Positions 1 to 12,055 of a stretch of 64,000 nucleotides of DNA are shown here, piece by piece. The DNA is from Isoetes taiwanensis (taxonomy: Eukaryota; Streptophyta; Lycopodiopsida; Isoetales; Isoetaceae). Under the pieces are notes generated by a model. It had not been told where the DNA came from. It saw only the letters and a program-made list of their open reading frames with translations, and made no database searches. Position numbers and translations under genes: made by a program. The number at the start of each line of letters is the position of its first letter. Positions within the stretch are counted from its first letter, which is position 1. The stretch is taken from contig JAJEKV010000009.1 in assembly GCA_021234155.1 (NCBI GenBank), positions 13,524,546 through 13,588,545 on the forward strand, written 5' to 3'.

Positions 1-22
1 AATGATTAGGAGCAAGGTGGTG

Positions 23-295
23 TTAAGGGGAAGATGTGAAAAGTCTAAGCCAAGAATAATTATATATTTTGATTACCATCCATGTCCAAGACATTTTTGC
101 TGCAAAATCTTTAGGACATGAGGTAATTTCGGGCACCATGTCATCCTTGATGCAAAACAGATGGCAATAGTGCAGGTTCAAGTCTTGCATGTTCTTTCGC
201 ATCTCACGGATGTCCAAAATTGACAAATCTTCTTTTGTAGCGGGTTGGAGAAGAGAAATGTTCGCGGCCGCCGCCGCGATAAATTTCTTGTAAAG
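23..295 (-). CDS. Unrecognised open frame, possible exon
   Basis: On the minus strand one frame stays open from a TAG at 296-298 down to position 23. The first half reads like real protein: after a run of five Ala comes a mixed, charged stretch containing ILDIREMRKNMQDLNLHYCH and then KDDMVPEITSCPKDFAAK. There is no convincing ATG, so if coding it would be an internal exon, with its 3' boundary near the AAA at about 80-85. I do not recognise the family. No neighbouring exon was identified, because the window begins just downstream of it. Confidence 0.25.
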   Translation of the reverse strand, partial: LYKKFIAAAAANISLLQPATKEDLSILDIREMRKNMQDLNLHYCHLFCIKDDMVPEITSCPKDFAAKMSWTWMVIKIYNYSWLRLFTSSP

Positions 296-453
296 CTAAC
301 TCTCCTTTCACTTTTCCTGAAGACCTTTCACTGAAGGTGGCTTGGCATATAAGGCGTTCCCCTTTCTAGACTCTATGAGCTGCGCCCAAGAAGGCCTCCC
401 CTAAGGTACTGCTACAGATTCCAAGACTCCAACTTAGAATCATGACGACCCCC

Positions 454-585
454 TCCTGAAGCTCGTGGCATAGGCCCTGATAAACCCCAATTTATGGCTT
501 CTTCTCTACCAATAATACCTACTCCCTCAACTCGTTTCAAAAAGATAGGATTTCGTGTAATAAGTCTTTCATATTCATCCATCTT
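454..585 (-). pseudogene. ndhH: Plastid ndhH fragment in nuclear DNA
   Basis: The minus strand encodes about 44 residues of the plastid NAD(P)H dehydrogenase subunit H. Diagnostic pieces are [18 protein letters not shown] and [12 protein letters not shown] followed by RASG, where the match stops abruptly. NdhH is a roughly 390-residue subunit of the thylakoid NDH complex, so this is about a tenth of the gene. It has no start, is fused to unrelated sequence at both ends, and abuts an rbcL fragment in the opposite orientation. That identifies it as a nuclear insertion of plastid DNA rather than an expressed gene. Confidence 0.78.
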
Positions 586-636
586 CAATCTACCCAACCG
601 TAAGGTAGATCTGCATCTACTCCCCCGATACAAAAA

Positions 637-803
637 GAGAGATCGTTTCTTATTCGTAGCAGAAGCTATTAACAAATCTCAAGCGGAAACAGGTGAGATT
701 AAGGTCATTACCTGAATGCTACTGTAGGTACATGTGAGGAAATGATGAAAAGGGTGGTATTCGCTAGAGAATTGGGAGTGTCTATTGTCATGCATGACTA
801 TTA
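637..803 (+). pseudogene. rbcL: Plastid rbcL fragment in nuclear DNA
   Basis: The plus strand matches the central part of the Rubisco large subunit: [20 protein letters not shown], then after a one-base deletion the continuation [16 protein letters not shown], and ARELGV.IVMHDY. The deletion (one G lost in the codon after EIK) and a C-to-T change that would create a stop make it non-functional. The homology starts at about 637 and ends at about 803. Between this piece and the ndhH piece lie about 50 bp (586-636) of unidentified filler. The two genes are not neighbours in this opposed way in ordinary plastid genomes, so this is a rearranged nuclear plastid insertion. Confidence 0.86.
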
Positions 804-2450
804 TCCTTTGTTGTGCTTCCCACTGCCAGAAATCATACAAGAAATTTGTCTCTAAGTTCCACGAACTTAGGCAATTGCAAAGGGCAAAAGAAAGTGACTG
901 CAAAGGGCAAAGGAAAGTGACTGGAAAAGCCACCCATCATATTTTCGTTTTGCCTTTATCCCATCATCTTTTGGCCGAAAGATAACGTACAAAGGCCAGC
1001 GACATACAAAGGCCAATGTATGTTTGGGGTCATGATGCCCAACATATATGGCCTGGCCATTAGATTAGACTTCAGGAAGGGTGGAAGCAGCATACCCAGT
1101 TATATATATGGGTGTTGAGGCTATAGTAGCTACTTTATTTTAATTTTTACAATACATTTTACCAACAACGTGGTGGATATAACAGGAATCATCTCAAAGT
1201 CGAATCCGATGACCTAAATTGACAGGATCAGTGTCGATGAGTCAGATTGAATGCTTGACACGTTTTAACTGCATAATTTTGATGGTCGAAATTGGGCCTC
1301 CAATCAGTTTTCTCTACCGGAACTTTGAAAGGCTCCATCAGTGCTCAAATTTAAAGGCTACCCCTAATTTTCTTGTGACAGGCAAAAAAAAATTTATGCC
1401 TTTCGCATGACAGGAAGTCTTTCAATTTTAACCTTTCAAATGCAAGACAAAAATTCCAAATGACAGAAACTATTTTTTATGTAAAAAAAAAAAAAAAGGG
1501 AACAAGTTATAAAGACTATTATAAACTTGTAATAATATAACCAAGTTTTAAATGTACATCAACAATAGGTATGTTCTTCTGCACACTACAAGAACCTTCT
1601 ATAATTACTATGGTCTCCTCAAGAACTACGTCGGGCAGCTGCTGCGTTTGAGAGCCTGAGCTTTGCAACGATGCCATTAAAGAATTTGCAGAAAGAAAGC
1701 ATAGATCTACATTGATTGGCCTTCCTTCTTTTTTTTTAAGCTTAAAGACGCCACCGCTATAATAAAAATATGAAAACTATGGAAATGCAAGGAGCAAGAA
1801 AAAGCAAGAAATCACAATAATAAATGATCTAAATCTGAACTTACTTACATTATCTTCAGCTTGCTCCATGAATGAATAGATGAGATAGGTTTGTAGAAGT
1901 GGTGGTTTCGAAAGTCTTGATGCTTAACAATCAGAGAGCTCAAGTGTAATCCCAAGAATGGCGATGTTGTTTGCCAAGCATAAGCCCAAGTATGAGCCCA
2001 AGAAAGCCCCGAATCTAAGTAGTGGGTTTATTGAAGTAGAGATTTTAGAAATGTGTTGTTTGTCCATAAATATCCAGTGGGTCTGAATTAAATATTCTGT
2101 GGCTTCAAAAATCTAGGCGCAGCGGAGCATATCAGAGAGCCCAAGTATAGACTGTAGTCTGAGCCCAAGAACCCTGCAGATGTTTGTCGAGGAGTAAGCT
2201 CAAGAGGGCTCTTGAATCTAAATAGATGTAAGTTAGGGTTCCCTGGCCGATTTCATGGCCAATTCCCTACCGATTCCCTGGCGATTCATGGCCGATTCCT
2301 CGGCAATTCCCTGTCCGATGCAAGCTAGTGTTCCCTTTTTTCAATGATCGGATGGTGTGTAATTTGCTATGCCCATGAAGTGTTTTTAAATTCATCACCT
2401 TAAAGGTTGTTTGGATATTATATCATTTTATTTACAAAAAGATAAAGAAA
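804..2450. other. Non-coding stretch, no gene recognised
   Basis: No frame here resembles a known protein. The stretch holds short A-runs (for example near 1485-1497) and, at about 2235-2325, a small cluster of degenerate repeats of the type ATTCCCTGGCCGATTC. A segment at about 1375-1470 (GACAGGCAAAAA and related words) shares vocabulary with the stretch near 15,975-16,150, suggesting a decayed dispersed repeat. Confidence 0.5.
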
Positions 2451-2454
2451 ATAA

Positions 2455-3392
2455 AACAAGGTGTTGCGCACGGAGGGTTGCCCTCCAGTGGACTGAGGGT
2501 TTTTTTTTTTTTTTTTTTTTGATTGAAGGCTATATTTGTATTAAAAAGTTATACATAGAGGTACATATGTATATATGAGTACAAAAAATCAACTTTTTTG
2601 TTCTGGGAAGTGATTAACCCATTGATGTAGCTTTTAGATTCTAGGAAAAGATCTAAGGCTAAAATACTGCATTCAGTGTCATATGAGACTTAAAACTGAG
2701 AAGATCTAAAATATAGTTTTTGTCAAAAAGTCTGATTTCAGTTTCCTGTATTGGCAGATCCTGAGGGTTTGTTTGCCTGATTTTTAATTTGTTGTTTTCA
2801 TCTTCTCAAGCATCAACATCAGTTGCAAGACCTAGAAACCACATCGTCAGGAATTATACCCATATATGAATATTGATGCAAGAGGTGCAGTGTAGTATAG
2901 TTTCTATGATTTAAGTTTGGGTTGCATGCCAAGAGCAAGAGTGCTAATCTAGAGTTGCATTACTATGGTGCAAGAATGGTATCAATATGATGTAAGAGGG
3001 CTTGAGTCATAATTTATTTCCTAGTGTATTTTTGGTTTTCTATAGCCCAAGTTTGAGATGTAATCACTTGCACACTCTTAGCTTATAGCTAGAGGGAATG
3101 ATGCGATACCGTCGCCAATTAAATCTCTAAGCATGTTGAAATAGACACGGTCACCTTACTTAGTGATTATATATGGAATATGATATGTAAAAGGTTGTCC
3201 GCATAGAGTAAATTAATAGGTCTATACATAATCTTCATAATCAATCTTGTAAGCTTGATCTCACACAAAGAATACGCGAGCTATGGTAAAACATGGATGT
3301 TGAATCAGATTAGGACCATAACATCTGCTTTTCAAGAAGGGAAATGAAACAAGGTGCTGCGCACGATGGGTTGCCCTCCGGTGGCGCGAAAG
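2455..3392 (+). repeat. Pair of short direct repeats about 900 bp apart
   Basis: A ~45-bp segment at about 2455-2500 (AAACAAGGTGTTGCGCAC, then GGGTTGCCCTCC) recurs in the same orientation at about 3346-3392 (AAACAAGGTGCTGCGCAC, then GGGTTGCCCTCC). A T-run of about 20 follows the first copy. They could be parts of two copies of a dispersed element or the decayed ends of one ~900-bp element. The sequence between them contains no recognisable coding frame. Confidence 0.45.
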
Positions 3393-3572
3393 TGTGATTT
3401 TATGGTTTCTGTTTTTCCAAGTTTTTGAGATTAATATTGCTTACTCCGTAGATTGTGTGTGGGCAAGCAATCTATATTTTAACTTGTTACTATCAAAAGA
3501 TTTATATGTTCCCTACTATGATATTTTAAATGCCACTGTTTTTTGATAAAATACAAGCTTATATGGCTTATA

Positions 3573-3838
3573 TGGGTGCATATTCACACGGGGGTTACTC
3601 CGGGCAACGAGAGCTGTCAGATGGGCATATTTGCCATTTATTCCAAGATCTGGACCGTACATAGCGATCCTCGTTTGTGGGGTATGCATGTACATATTTT
3701 TGTATACTGTATATTAAAGTTTGCAAAATACTATAAGGTTTAAGAAACTGTACTTAATGGTGTTAATTTTGTACATGTATTGTAAATTTTTTGGGGCTCT
3801 CGCTGCCCTACGTAACCCCCCGTGTGAATATGCACCCA
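3573..3838. mobile_element. MITE-like palindromic element, 266 bp
   Basis: The left end (3573-3615) begins TGGGTGCATATTCACACGGG and runs to GAGAGC. The right end (3796-3838) is its near-perfect reverse complement, ending CCCGTGTGAATATGCACCCA. The ~43-bp arms differ by a few substitutions and small indels. The ~180 bp between them are AT-rich and non-coding. Size, long inverted ends and lack of coding capacity fit a miniature inverted-repeat element. No clear target duplication is visible. Sequence just outside the right arm is also shared with a second copy near 51.0-51.2 kb, so the true family unit may be longer than the palindrome. Confidence 0.65.
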
Positions 3839-6399
3839 AACCAAAGGGGGTTTCAGGGGGATTTTAGTTCAAATGTATTAAATGTAATGATTTGCATTAA
3901 TAATATTGATGGTTGTTGTGTGTTGATTGTTATATTAAAAAAAAATTTGGGCCCTTCGGGCCCTAACTAAAGCAAATATAAGTAAACTTTATGGGTCTAA
4001 ATATCAATTACTAAAAAGCACAATAACATCAAGACAAACAAATTATTTCCATTGCAAGCAACTATGAATATATGTTGTGTAATCATTAGGACAAATTATT
4101 TCCATTGCAAGCAACTATGAGTATATTTTGTGTAATCATTAGGACAAGGACATGTTGTCGGAATTGAACACGCCAAAATCTTGCAACAACAATGTATATG
4201 ATATTTTTCTTTTCAGCGCAGATTCAGTGCTCCCATGGTTTGTTTGGTGCATGTGGAGCTTGCTATGCTTAAGCAAGATCAATACATAAACGAGTTGTGC
4301 TAAAATTTGACAGTATCAAAGTTCGGATAAGCTTTTCCACATGAGAAATGGTACAAATCTGAAAATGCATATATGAGAAGATGATCGAAGCATACATGCT
4401 AGATATTACCATTACACAATAGTATAAGGTAGGAATTTTACGTCTCTTAGTTTCTATGCATGGCACAATGTAAGCTCAGTAGACAACTGCTTCAGCACAA
4501 TTAAACAACTTCTAATCACACTTAAGTAACCCTTTATACTAGGCATCAAGAACAGAATCTTGAATGGTGAGAAAACAAGAATATATCCTGAAGTCGCTAG
4601 TAGCCATTCTTAAGTCTAGATGCTCATAAACTGTGCATCAGGAAGATAATAAGAGCACTGTAACAAGATAATAAGAGCATGTTTACGGGAGTTAACCCAT
4701 CATGTCCCTGTATGACTTGTCATTCTAGGAGAATTAATGGCCATATTTACCTGATAAGAAATGTTTATCCAGGTCAATGGCATAGATTGTTGTCATGTGA
4801 TCTTCGAAATGACAAGAACGACTCCAATCAGCTACAATGTAGCTGCCATGTAAGAATGGGAAAGTGAAATCAGGCAAGCATTAAGAATTTTTAAAAAGAA
4901 AAAGAGAGCTGTTATTATGCTAGATATGCATCTTCCAATAGTGAAAGCCTTACCCTGGTGAGAATTCGTTTTGTTGTAGTACCCAAGGAAGACATAAGTG
5001 CAGGGAAAATGCTCTTGGACATGGATAAATAGCATCTTTGTGCAGTAAGTAGCCCAAGCATCTTCACAATGCACTGATCCAAATCGAAGTTGAATGATGC
5101 AGACCATGGAGAGAACTAGAAAAACTATGCCAACAATGGAGCCAATGAACAACAATAAGAAGCAATTGAGGGAGAGCAGTTCGAACAAAAAGAAGATATT
5201 TCTTATTAGCTTTCCCTGTGCTACACACTATATACAGCCTGTTGTTGCCCTGTCCTAAGCTGCAGAGGAAATCTATACCCTAAGCACTTGAATCTTAACA
5301 ATTATGAAACTCTGCAAAGTTTGGCATGCTCATTTCTAAGTTCCAGTTACACAAAAGCTCTTACATATACAAATTTAAAACTAATGAAATGATGGATGAA
5401 CCTGCAAATAATGGAGAGAATTGGTGAATACTAATGGAAAGCCGTTTTCTGGAGGAGTGCTTCTTCTTCCATCGAAATATTTGGGTATTGCTAAAAAGGA
5501 AGAAGCATTCATACTGAAATTTATAAGCCCGGGATGAAACAGGGAGCTCCCGATCATGGGCAGCAGGATATTCGGCCAACCCTGCATGTCTGCCACCAAT
5601 TTCCAATATGACAAAGCTTCGCTGAGGCAGCAGGCCCACATGGAAATTATCTCTGCTCGAGCTTGTCATACTAGACATACCCTAAAATTCTCCACAATCC
5701 AATGGCCGACGCAGGGGCAAATCGACATTGGAAGCTCTGCATGTTCGCTAAGCTCACCCTAAATCGTGGAGGCCAGCTTGGTTGTGCCGAAGATGAAGCT
5801 TTAGCCGATCTATAACAGCCGCGAAGAATAGACACAACCCTTCGGGTTTGTGTTGCCGGATTAAGGGAAAGCAAATAAGAAATACATAAATCCATGCAAA
5901 AAAATGGAAGGGGGACTCTACCACAGGATTTTCGCTTTCTCTAGAATCAATGGCCAAAAACCGGATGCACTCTAGAAATACCATTTAGTATATGTAAATG
6001 AATACGGCGGCGAAATCATAGAAAAACCATGCAAAAAAGCGTACAAAAATCTAAAAGCAACCCCCTGTTATTATGCTACATATTGGCATCACAATGCAAT
6101 GTATCAATTTCATTAGAAAAGAAAAACTAACCGTATGTGCAAGACAGTCCACCAACTTTCAGTTTACATCATGTGTTCATGGAACAATAATGAAAAAGTT
6201 CCGTTACATTTCGAGAGCAAATGCCCCTTGTGTAGAAATGCCATAAAACCAAAATTGTAAAGCCCCAGCTTTCCTACTATGTTCATTTTTAGTTCAATAA
6301 TGAATACATTTACATGCTTTGGCAATATTGAAGTTAATGTTGGCGTTGATCTTGAAACCAGATCTAATCTTTAATGTGAAGTGCCCTTGCTCCTTCTAG
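3839..6399. repeat. Intergenic, with a 53-bp tandem duplication and dispersed repeats
   Basis: No gene was recognised. The stretch 3839-3940 is homologous, inverted, to about 51,020-51,140. A 53-bp unit beginning AATTATTTCCATTGCAAGCA is duplicated in tandem at about 4041 and 4094. At about 6020-6085 a segment ending in ACCCCCTGTTATTATGCTAC recurs near 53,115-53,175. Several short frames on the minus strand (for example 5361-5678) look like possible exons but match no family I know, and none has paired splice sites I would defend. Confidence 0.45.
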
Positions 6400-6585
6400 T
6401 CATGGCTGGCCTGTTGTTCATATATGCCAGGGCATGACCCTTGAGAAAGTAGAAACCGATCTTTCAAGGGGTTTTGAGTATGTATGGTTTATGCTGCACT
6501 TTCTAGAGTGAGAAACCTTGAAGGTTTGATGCTCCTAGGTTTTGAGCCATCAAAATTAAGGTGCATTCAAAAGTTATATCATTCT
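6400..6585 (+). pseudogene. PIF1: PIF1-family helicase C-terminal fragment
   Basis: Starting just after an acceptor-like TTCTAG at 6394-6399, the plus strand encodes the last conserved blocks of a PIF1 DNA helicase. The blocks are a Q-G-M-T-L-E-K-V segment, D-L-S-R-G-F-E, and then YAALSRVRNLEGLMLLGFEP followed by SKLR. These correspond to helicase motifs V-VI, where the intact protein has a DLS..FE.GQ.Y.ALSR pattern. Two frameshifts and an in-frame stop separate the blocks, and none of the upstream helicase motifs is visible. It is a dead fragment of either a nuclear PIF1 gene or a Helitron-borne helicase. The sequence cannot distinguish these, although the wording resembles the cellular gene. 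Confidence 0.62.
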
Positions 6586-6589
6586 ATCA

Positions 6590-8460
6590 GAAGTTGTATC
6601 ACTATCATTCTATCAACTGAAAGTTGTATTCATCATATTGAAAAGCGTGAGAGGTCTATAAACTTGTTGATATGGTGTTTTAGAATGTAAAATTTGTAGC
6701 TAACTTGATGCTTTTAACTAAAGTTAATACGTCTGATGTTAATCTGAAAATGCACTTGATCCGTAACTTGGCGATCAAGAATTCCTACTATACTAAGGTT
6801 TCCTTGTTTAGCAAGTAATATGAAGTGAACTGTTAAATTCAGAAAGACATGCAGTTGAGATGTATTCCCAAGCTAAGATTGTATGCTAAGTGATCAAGGT
6901 AAGAGTGCCTAAGGTAAACTTAAAACTTCACGAGTTTCACAAAGACCTATAAATTTTTTAAGTATATCATTCTTATCTACAATTTGTCGAAAGCAAATAG
7001 CCCAGTTACTAAATCCACGTATAGAGTTAGGGGAGAAAATGGAGCTTACATCGTGGAGGAAAAATAACCAAAAGACTTGATTGCCACAGTTGCGGATACA
7101 TGTCCGGTCAGGACATACAATTCGGGTAAGGTGATGCCAATGGAACATTTTTGTCCTGACACAGTATTTCTGGTATTTCCATTTGCTTATAATAGCATAG
7201 GGATGTCCAACCACCAAATTGTGGCTATATAACAATTGACCAAAAGATGTATGAATACTCCTGTAAGCATGGGTAGCCTGCAAATCAAACTTTCTAGAAA
7301 TATGGCTCCATAATAGGGTCTCTATCATTTTGTTTCCTATTAAATACACAAAGTTTTAACTACTATAACGCAATTTGGAATGATGCCAACCCAAAACAAG
7401 GATAATACACAGGAAATACACAGGGAGAATTGACTAGTGCCTTTAACGCATATCTTCCTTAAGATTTTACCTTCTCAATTATTTCAAGTGTCATATCACA
7501 CAAATGGGAATATGGATCTAGAGCAAGATCAAGAAGTACTAAATTAAATCCCTTGCCTCTACCTTCATTATTGTCTCATGAGTTTAAAAATGCTTGTTTC
7601 TTACAAATACACAACAATTTGATCGGGAAATACATGTATATGGAAGGTTGCCTGATCAATATGATTAGAAAACACATGAAGTAATCCTAGGTTGCCTTGG
7701 GTCTAGTGTTGAAAATATGTAGTTGATGGTCTTAAGCTGCTATTTCTGTTTACTCGCTGACGCATTATGCGAAAGATATGCCGCTAGATCCGATGGCCCA
7801 GGTATATGTGTGTACTCTAGGTTGCTTCCACCTTGGTTTCTACTTCGATATTCTCTTCTTGGAAGTAACAATATAATGGAACAAAGCTACACTATTAACG
7901 CCAACCAAAAGAGAGCGTCTTATAAGACCTTCATGTTAAGACGTCCTTCATATGCCCTGAGATGATTCTAAGCAGTTTTGAAACACTACTCTAGAGGTTA
8001 GAACATATAGTCCAACAAAGCCATCATGCATCAAATTGTTGAGACTATGTCCCATTTGGAAACCAGTACATTGATTCCATATTGATTCCATAATGTTATT
8101 GAATCTGTTATTTTTACCTTGATTGTGGCCATGCCTAGGTAACATATACCTCATGTATTCTCAAACAACCGCATAATCGGGTACTTATCCCGATGTAGAA
8201 ATTAATCCAGCCCTCCCATTCCCCTATGAAAAATATTATTATTTCAAAGGTTATCGATGACAAATTATTGAAACAAAAGAGAACAAAAAGACAGGACAAT
8301 AGTTCAGGATTGGCAGACATAGAAAAGCATAAATCTTATTCATAGAAAATCATAAATCTTATTCATAGAAAAGCATAAATGCGCTTGGCTCTTGAAGGCA
8401 AAGATGCAAGCAAAATACATATCGATTGCAAATTTTTTAGCTTCCCTAGCCTTCTGCCAC
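6590..8460. other. Intergenic, no gene recognised
   Basis: AT-rich sequence with scattered short open frames of unlikely composition. The longest minus-strand frame (6909-7349) is rich in His, Trp and Cys and has no recognisable domain. A short direct repeat of the type CATAAATCTTATTCATAGAAAA is present three times at about 8325-8380. Confidence 0.4.
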
Positions 8461-8464
8461 TGTC

Positions 8465-8598
8465 ATATAGAGCTGCAGAGATTCTTTAAATGTCCCATGT
8501 TGGCATGCACAACAGGGAATAAGATGAGATCTAAGAGGCGCAACTCCTTTGGCAAATTACCATTCAAAGTAATTCCTGTCGTAATCATTGTCAGAGAC
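8465..8598 (-). pseudogene. Leucine-rich-repeat fragment
   Basis: The minus strand reads ITLNGNLPKELRLLDLI and then an M-G-H-L-K-N-L stretch. This is the spacing and wording of plant-type extracellular leucine-rich repeats (L.GNLPKELG.L..L). Only one to one and a half repeats can be seen, and the frame is not supported on either side. It may be a relic of an LRR receptor kinase; related scraps lie at 11,020-11,345 on the same strand. Confidence 0.35.
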
Positions 8599-8599
8599 T

Positions 8600-11019
8600 T
8601 CTGCTTATGGATAAGCCGTGAACATAAGAGTGCTCACAGTTGATTGACGAATAAATGTGGCTTAAATAACAATGATGCTCAATACCCAACTACTCCAATC
8701 ATCAAGAAAAACCCACAATATATATGCCCGAGTTGACTAATATCATCATGTTAGGACGTACTCAGATAATGGGATCCACAAAAGTAGCAGAAAAATGAAT
8801 TTGTAGATTATTAATCATGACAGAAGAAACTTAGAACTCAAGCAAAATTATGCAACTACTTAGGCTGGCTCCTGAGCTGAATGTGAGATGTTAACAAAGA
8901 TGCTGCCTAGACTTCACGATGCTCCTAACAGTTCAATTTCTTCGATGTGCTGGCCCTGCATCAACAGTCCATATCCATAACCAACGGCATAAAAAAACTA
9001 CAATCATTAAAAATAAAACCAATAAGAACCTATTAGCACGGGTCCTGTTATGAAGCCCATCGTAACAATGGACAGCGGAAGAATGATCTGGAGCTGACCC
9101 AGATGCTGAAGCACTATTTTCTGCTGAAGAACCTGCACCCCAACCACTGCCGGACCAACGAAATACAGGTGCTTTTGGACCAGGAGACACATATACAATC
9201 AGTGAAAGCCGCTGCAGCTCAATATAACTGGGTATCACATTAGGAAAGATCATAGTGCCAACCTTAAACATCCTAAATCCAGATCAATAAGTTGCATGGC
9301 GATGTTACTGCAACCACAATCATAAATAGAAAACATAGGTCACTTGCCTAGCCTTTAGGATCAAAACCCAAATGCTTAAAATCAAGCAAGTTCAAAATTA
9401 GTAAGTACTATGCAAAACCATTACCTTGAAAGGCAGAAAAGTCAGCTGCATAATTCAACATTTGTCCCCAAGCCTCATTCTATATCTGCATCCAGTTGAT
9501 TTATATAGTTAAACACATAACTTATTAACCATATGAACATAAAGCATCACTTCTCAGAAGAAGCTGTAGTGAAATAAACGCAGGTTTAAAAATGGGCACT
9601 AAAGATGTGAGAAGTATGGGAGACGCAACAAACTCTGCCAAAGCTACAAATCTAAGAAACCGGCTTGCAAATATCTTGGCAAAATCAACCTGGCATTTAC
9701 AGCCAAATAAAAATGTGTACAATCATCTCCTTACCTTTGCTGAATCGCTAAGATTGTCATTGGATGTAACTTTAGAAGCAAATGATTTCGGCCAACTTAC
9801 ATCTTCTTAGCACCTTGGAGATCTATAAAGCATTGGCAGGGCAAAGCGATTTAGCATTTGGAAAACAAAGCATTTAGCAAGCAAGTATGGCAGCCGAGCT
9901 AAGGATACATGAAGTGGAAGGAGCCACAGGAATGTCACGAGAAGCAAAAGCTTTACCTGCTATATTGTTGAAAAAATCGCCGCATCATCCAAGCCACAAG
10001 AGCTTTCCTTGGGCCAATAAAATACAGGCACTGCCAAGAACTTGGATCACGCAACGCATACAACCAGTTTTCTTGACAATCTCCAGTACATTTATAAAAT
10101 GGGCAGTGGAAAAACCATCCGACAGTGGAATACAACTTAGACTATAAAACCGGATACGAAATTTCAACTCTCAAACGAATCAGCAATTATCCGATTGGCA
10201 ACATGGCATTCATGCCAAAATCCTGTGTAAAACATTGCTGCCTTATTGCAGGTAGTATAACAGGAAGAACTGTGAAGTCTTTATATGTTCAGGTAATTTA
10301 CACGAGAAATAACCTTCAAATGTTTCCTTCTTGTTTCACTGAGTTGTAAAAAAGCAGCAGTTGAATATAATCGCAGCTTCTGTAACTTTACTTTATCGAT
10401 ACCGTGGTCTTGCCCCTTCTGTACGTACCTAATCAGACGAGAAATTCAGTAAGAAATAAGGATGGAAATGTAACAGAGATAGACAATCTAAGTGATTAAT
10501 TTCAAATTTGAGGTTCTTGTTGAAACCATGACAACCTGCTGCCATATGCACCTTCCACTTTATTTCCATACACAGTTATCAAAACCTTACATCACGTAGT
10601 AGGATCCTTTAAAGATTAAAGAATAAGCATTGAACCAAAACACAGGGACAGGGGTTTCCATGGTGTTTTTAGTATATGTCATTCCTCCACATTACATGAT
10701 ACTGATTAACATGTCAATTCAAGCTGTTTGATGCTGACAGACGGACAGAAAAATGGAGGCCAACATCTGTCTGTCCCTTGTGCTATTGGCAACGGAGTCT
10801 TTTTCTAAGAAAATGTTAAGAGACATCAATTAACTGAATCTCATTTAAGTGCATTCTAAGATGTTATCAGAAGTTCACGGATTTGTGACATGTAGGACTA
10901 AGAAAGTTCCTATACATAAACAAAGTACGCTCATAATTTAGCTACTTCACATTTCTCATAATAACAATAACGCACCTCAATAATGCTGCACCAGCATGTA
11001 TTCCAGGCAATCCACAAGA
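8600..11019. other. Intergenic or intronic, no gene recognised
   Basis: Several minus-strand frames (8933-9271, 9953-10,167) are open and contain hydrophobic stretches. Two of them share the short word CLYF(V/I)GP, but I cannot assign them to a family or link them by splice sites. If the LRR scraps on either side belong to one gene, this interval would be its intron or its decayed middle. Confidence 0.3.
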
Positions 11020-11345
11020 AATTTCGCCACATAATGAGTCACTGGAGATGGAAACGAAATCCTGAAAGGAGTCACAATAGAAAAAAAAATGTTAAGAAGC
11101 TGCAAGAAAGTTCTAAAGAAAGAGAATTTCTCACACAACAGCAGTGGACTGCTTATTGCAACGTTCTCACACAACAGCAGTGGACTGGTCTTGAATTTTG
11201 CATCATTCATAGAAAGTGGTGTTTAAATGATATATCTTGTTGTCATCCATTCCGATGGTGGCCTGCACAAGTAGTTGAACTCAGGAGGCATACCAATTGG
11301 TAGGTTATTCCTCCAATACTCTAAGCCATTGCAATCTGAAAGAAG
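11020..11345 (-). pseudogene. Further LRR-like scraps with a 29-bp tandem duplication
   Basis: On the minus strand, about 11,240-11,345 reads LRVLEYWRNNLPIGMPPEF after frame adjustment, and about 11,020-11,060 reads SDSLCGEISCGLPG. Both resemble plant LRR wording. Between them, a ~29-bp unit containing TCACACAACAGCAGTGGACT is duplicated in tandem at about 11,131-11,187. The reading frames are interrupted, so at best this is a decayed part of the same LRR gene as the fragment at 8.5 kb. Confidence 0.28.
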
Positions 11346-11869
11346 GAATGATCCATAAGTTAAGACCTTACATAATCAGCGAAATTTACTTGAACTGGTT
11401 GTAAGAGGTAAAGTTCTTGAATCAGATCTTCCCTGTTGGCCAGTTGAGTTGCACAAAACTCCCTGCCATCATGGCATAATAATCGCAAAATTAGCATAAC
11501 TCTCCAATCCCTTCATGTTACTGCTGGCTGGACAGTAGAGATGTCATGTAGCACCAAGTAAATAAACGGATTCCCATCCGTTAAAAGTGCTAGATAACTC
11601 TAGCAAGTAATTAAGAAACAAAATACAGTGGGAAAGCTTATTATGGAAGAACGATTTCTTGGTAAAGCAAGAAGAACGATTTTTGTAACAAAGGTCCGGT
11701 TGCACCAAACCGAGCAGAAATCTCATTGAAATGAAGCTACAAAACTATTTTACCTGATACCCAAGCCGAACTGCAAAAACGACTCAGTTATGGCGCCTAA
11801 ATAAGAAAGAACGTTTTGTTGAAGAGTCCAAAGAAGCTAGACTCTTGCATCATAAATTTTTTAGATGGT

Positions 11870-12055
11870 TCGGCCCCGGTTAGCCAGTTTCAAGAGTGGC
11901 TGCCCAACAACGAAAACGACCTAACATTTACAGCCAATAAGGGGTTTTTAGCAGTCATAGGCATATTTCAAGCATATACTGGCATATACCTATAATATGC
12001 CACAAACCCACATAAACAAGGGTTTGCCCCCTTAGGGGCAACCCAAAAACAATAA
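11870..12055 (+). repeat. Dispersed repeat, copy 1
   Basis: This ~180-bp segment contains GTGGCTGCCCAAC, a CATATACC..ATATGCCA block, and CCCACATAAACAAGGGTTTG followed by a CCCC-TAGGGGCAACCC motif. It recurs in the same orientation at 15,795-15,975 with moderate divergence. The two copies bracket the folylpolyglutamate synthase and subtilase pseudogene cluster. No terminal repeats were found. Confidence 0.6.

Noticed and set aside
2455-3392. LTR pair of a ~900-bp retrotransposon
   Set aside because: The direct repeats are only ~45 bp, without TG...CA tips, primer site or target duplication.
4832-5188. 118-codon hydrophobic minus-strand frame as a membrane protein gene
   Set aside because: No homology recognised, no paralogue, and composition typical of AT-rich non-coding DNA read in a hydrophobic frame.
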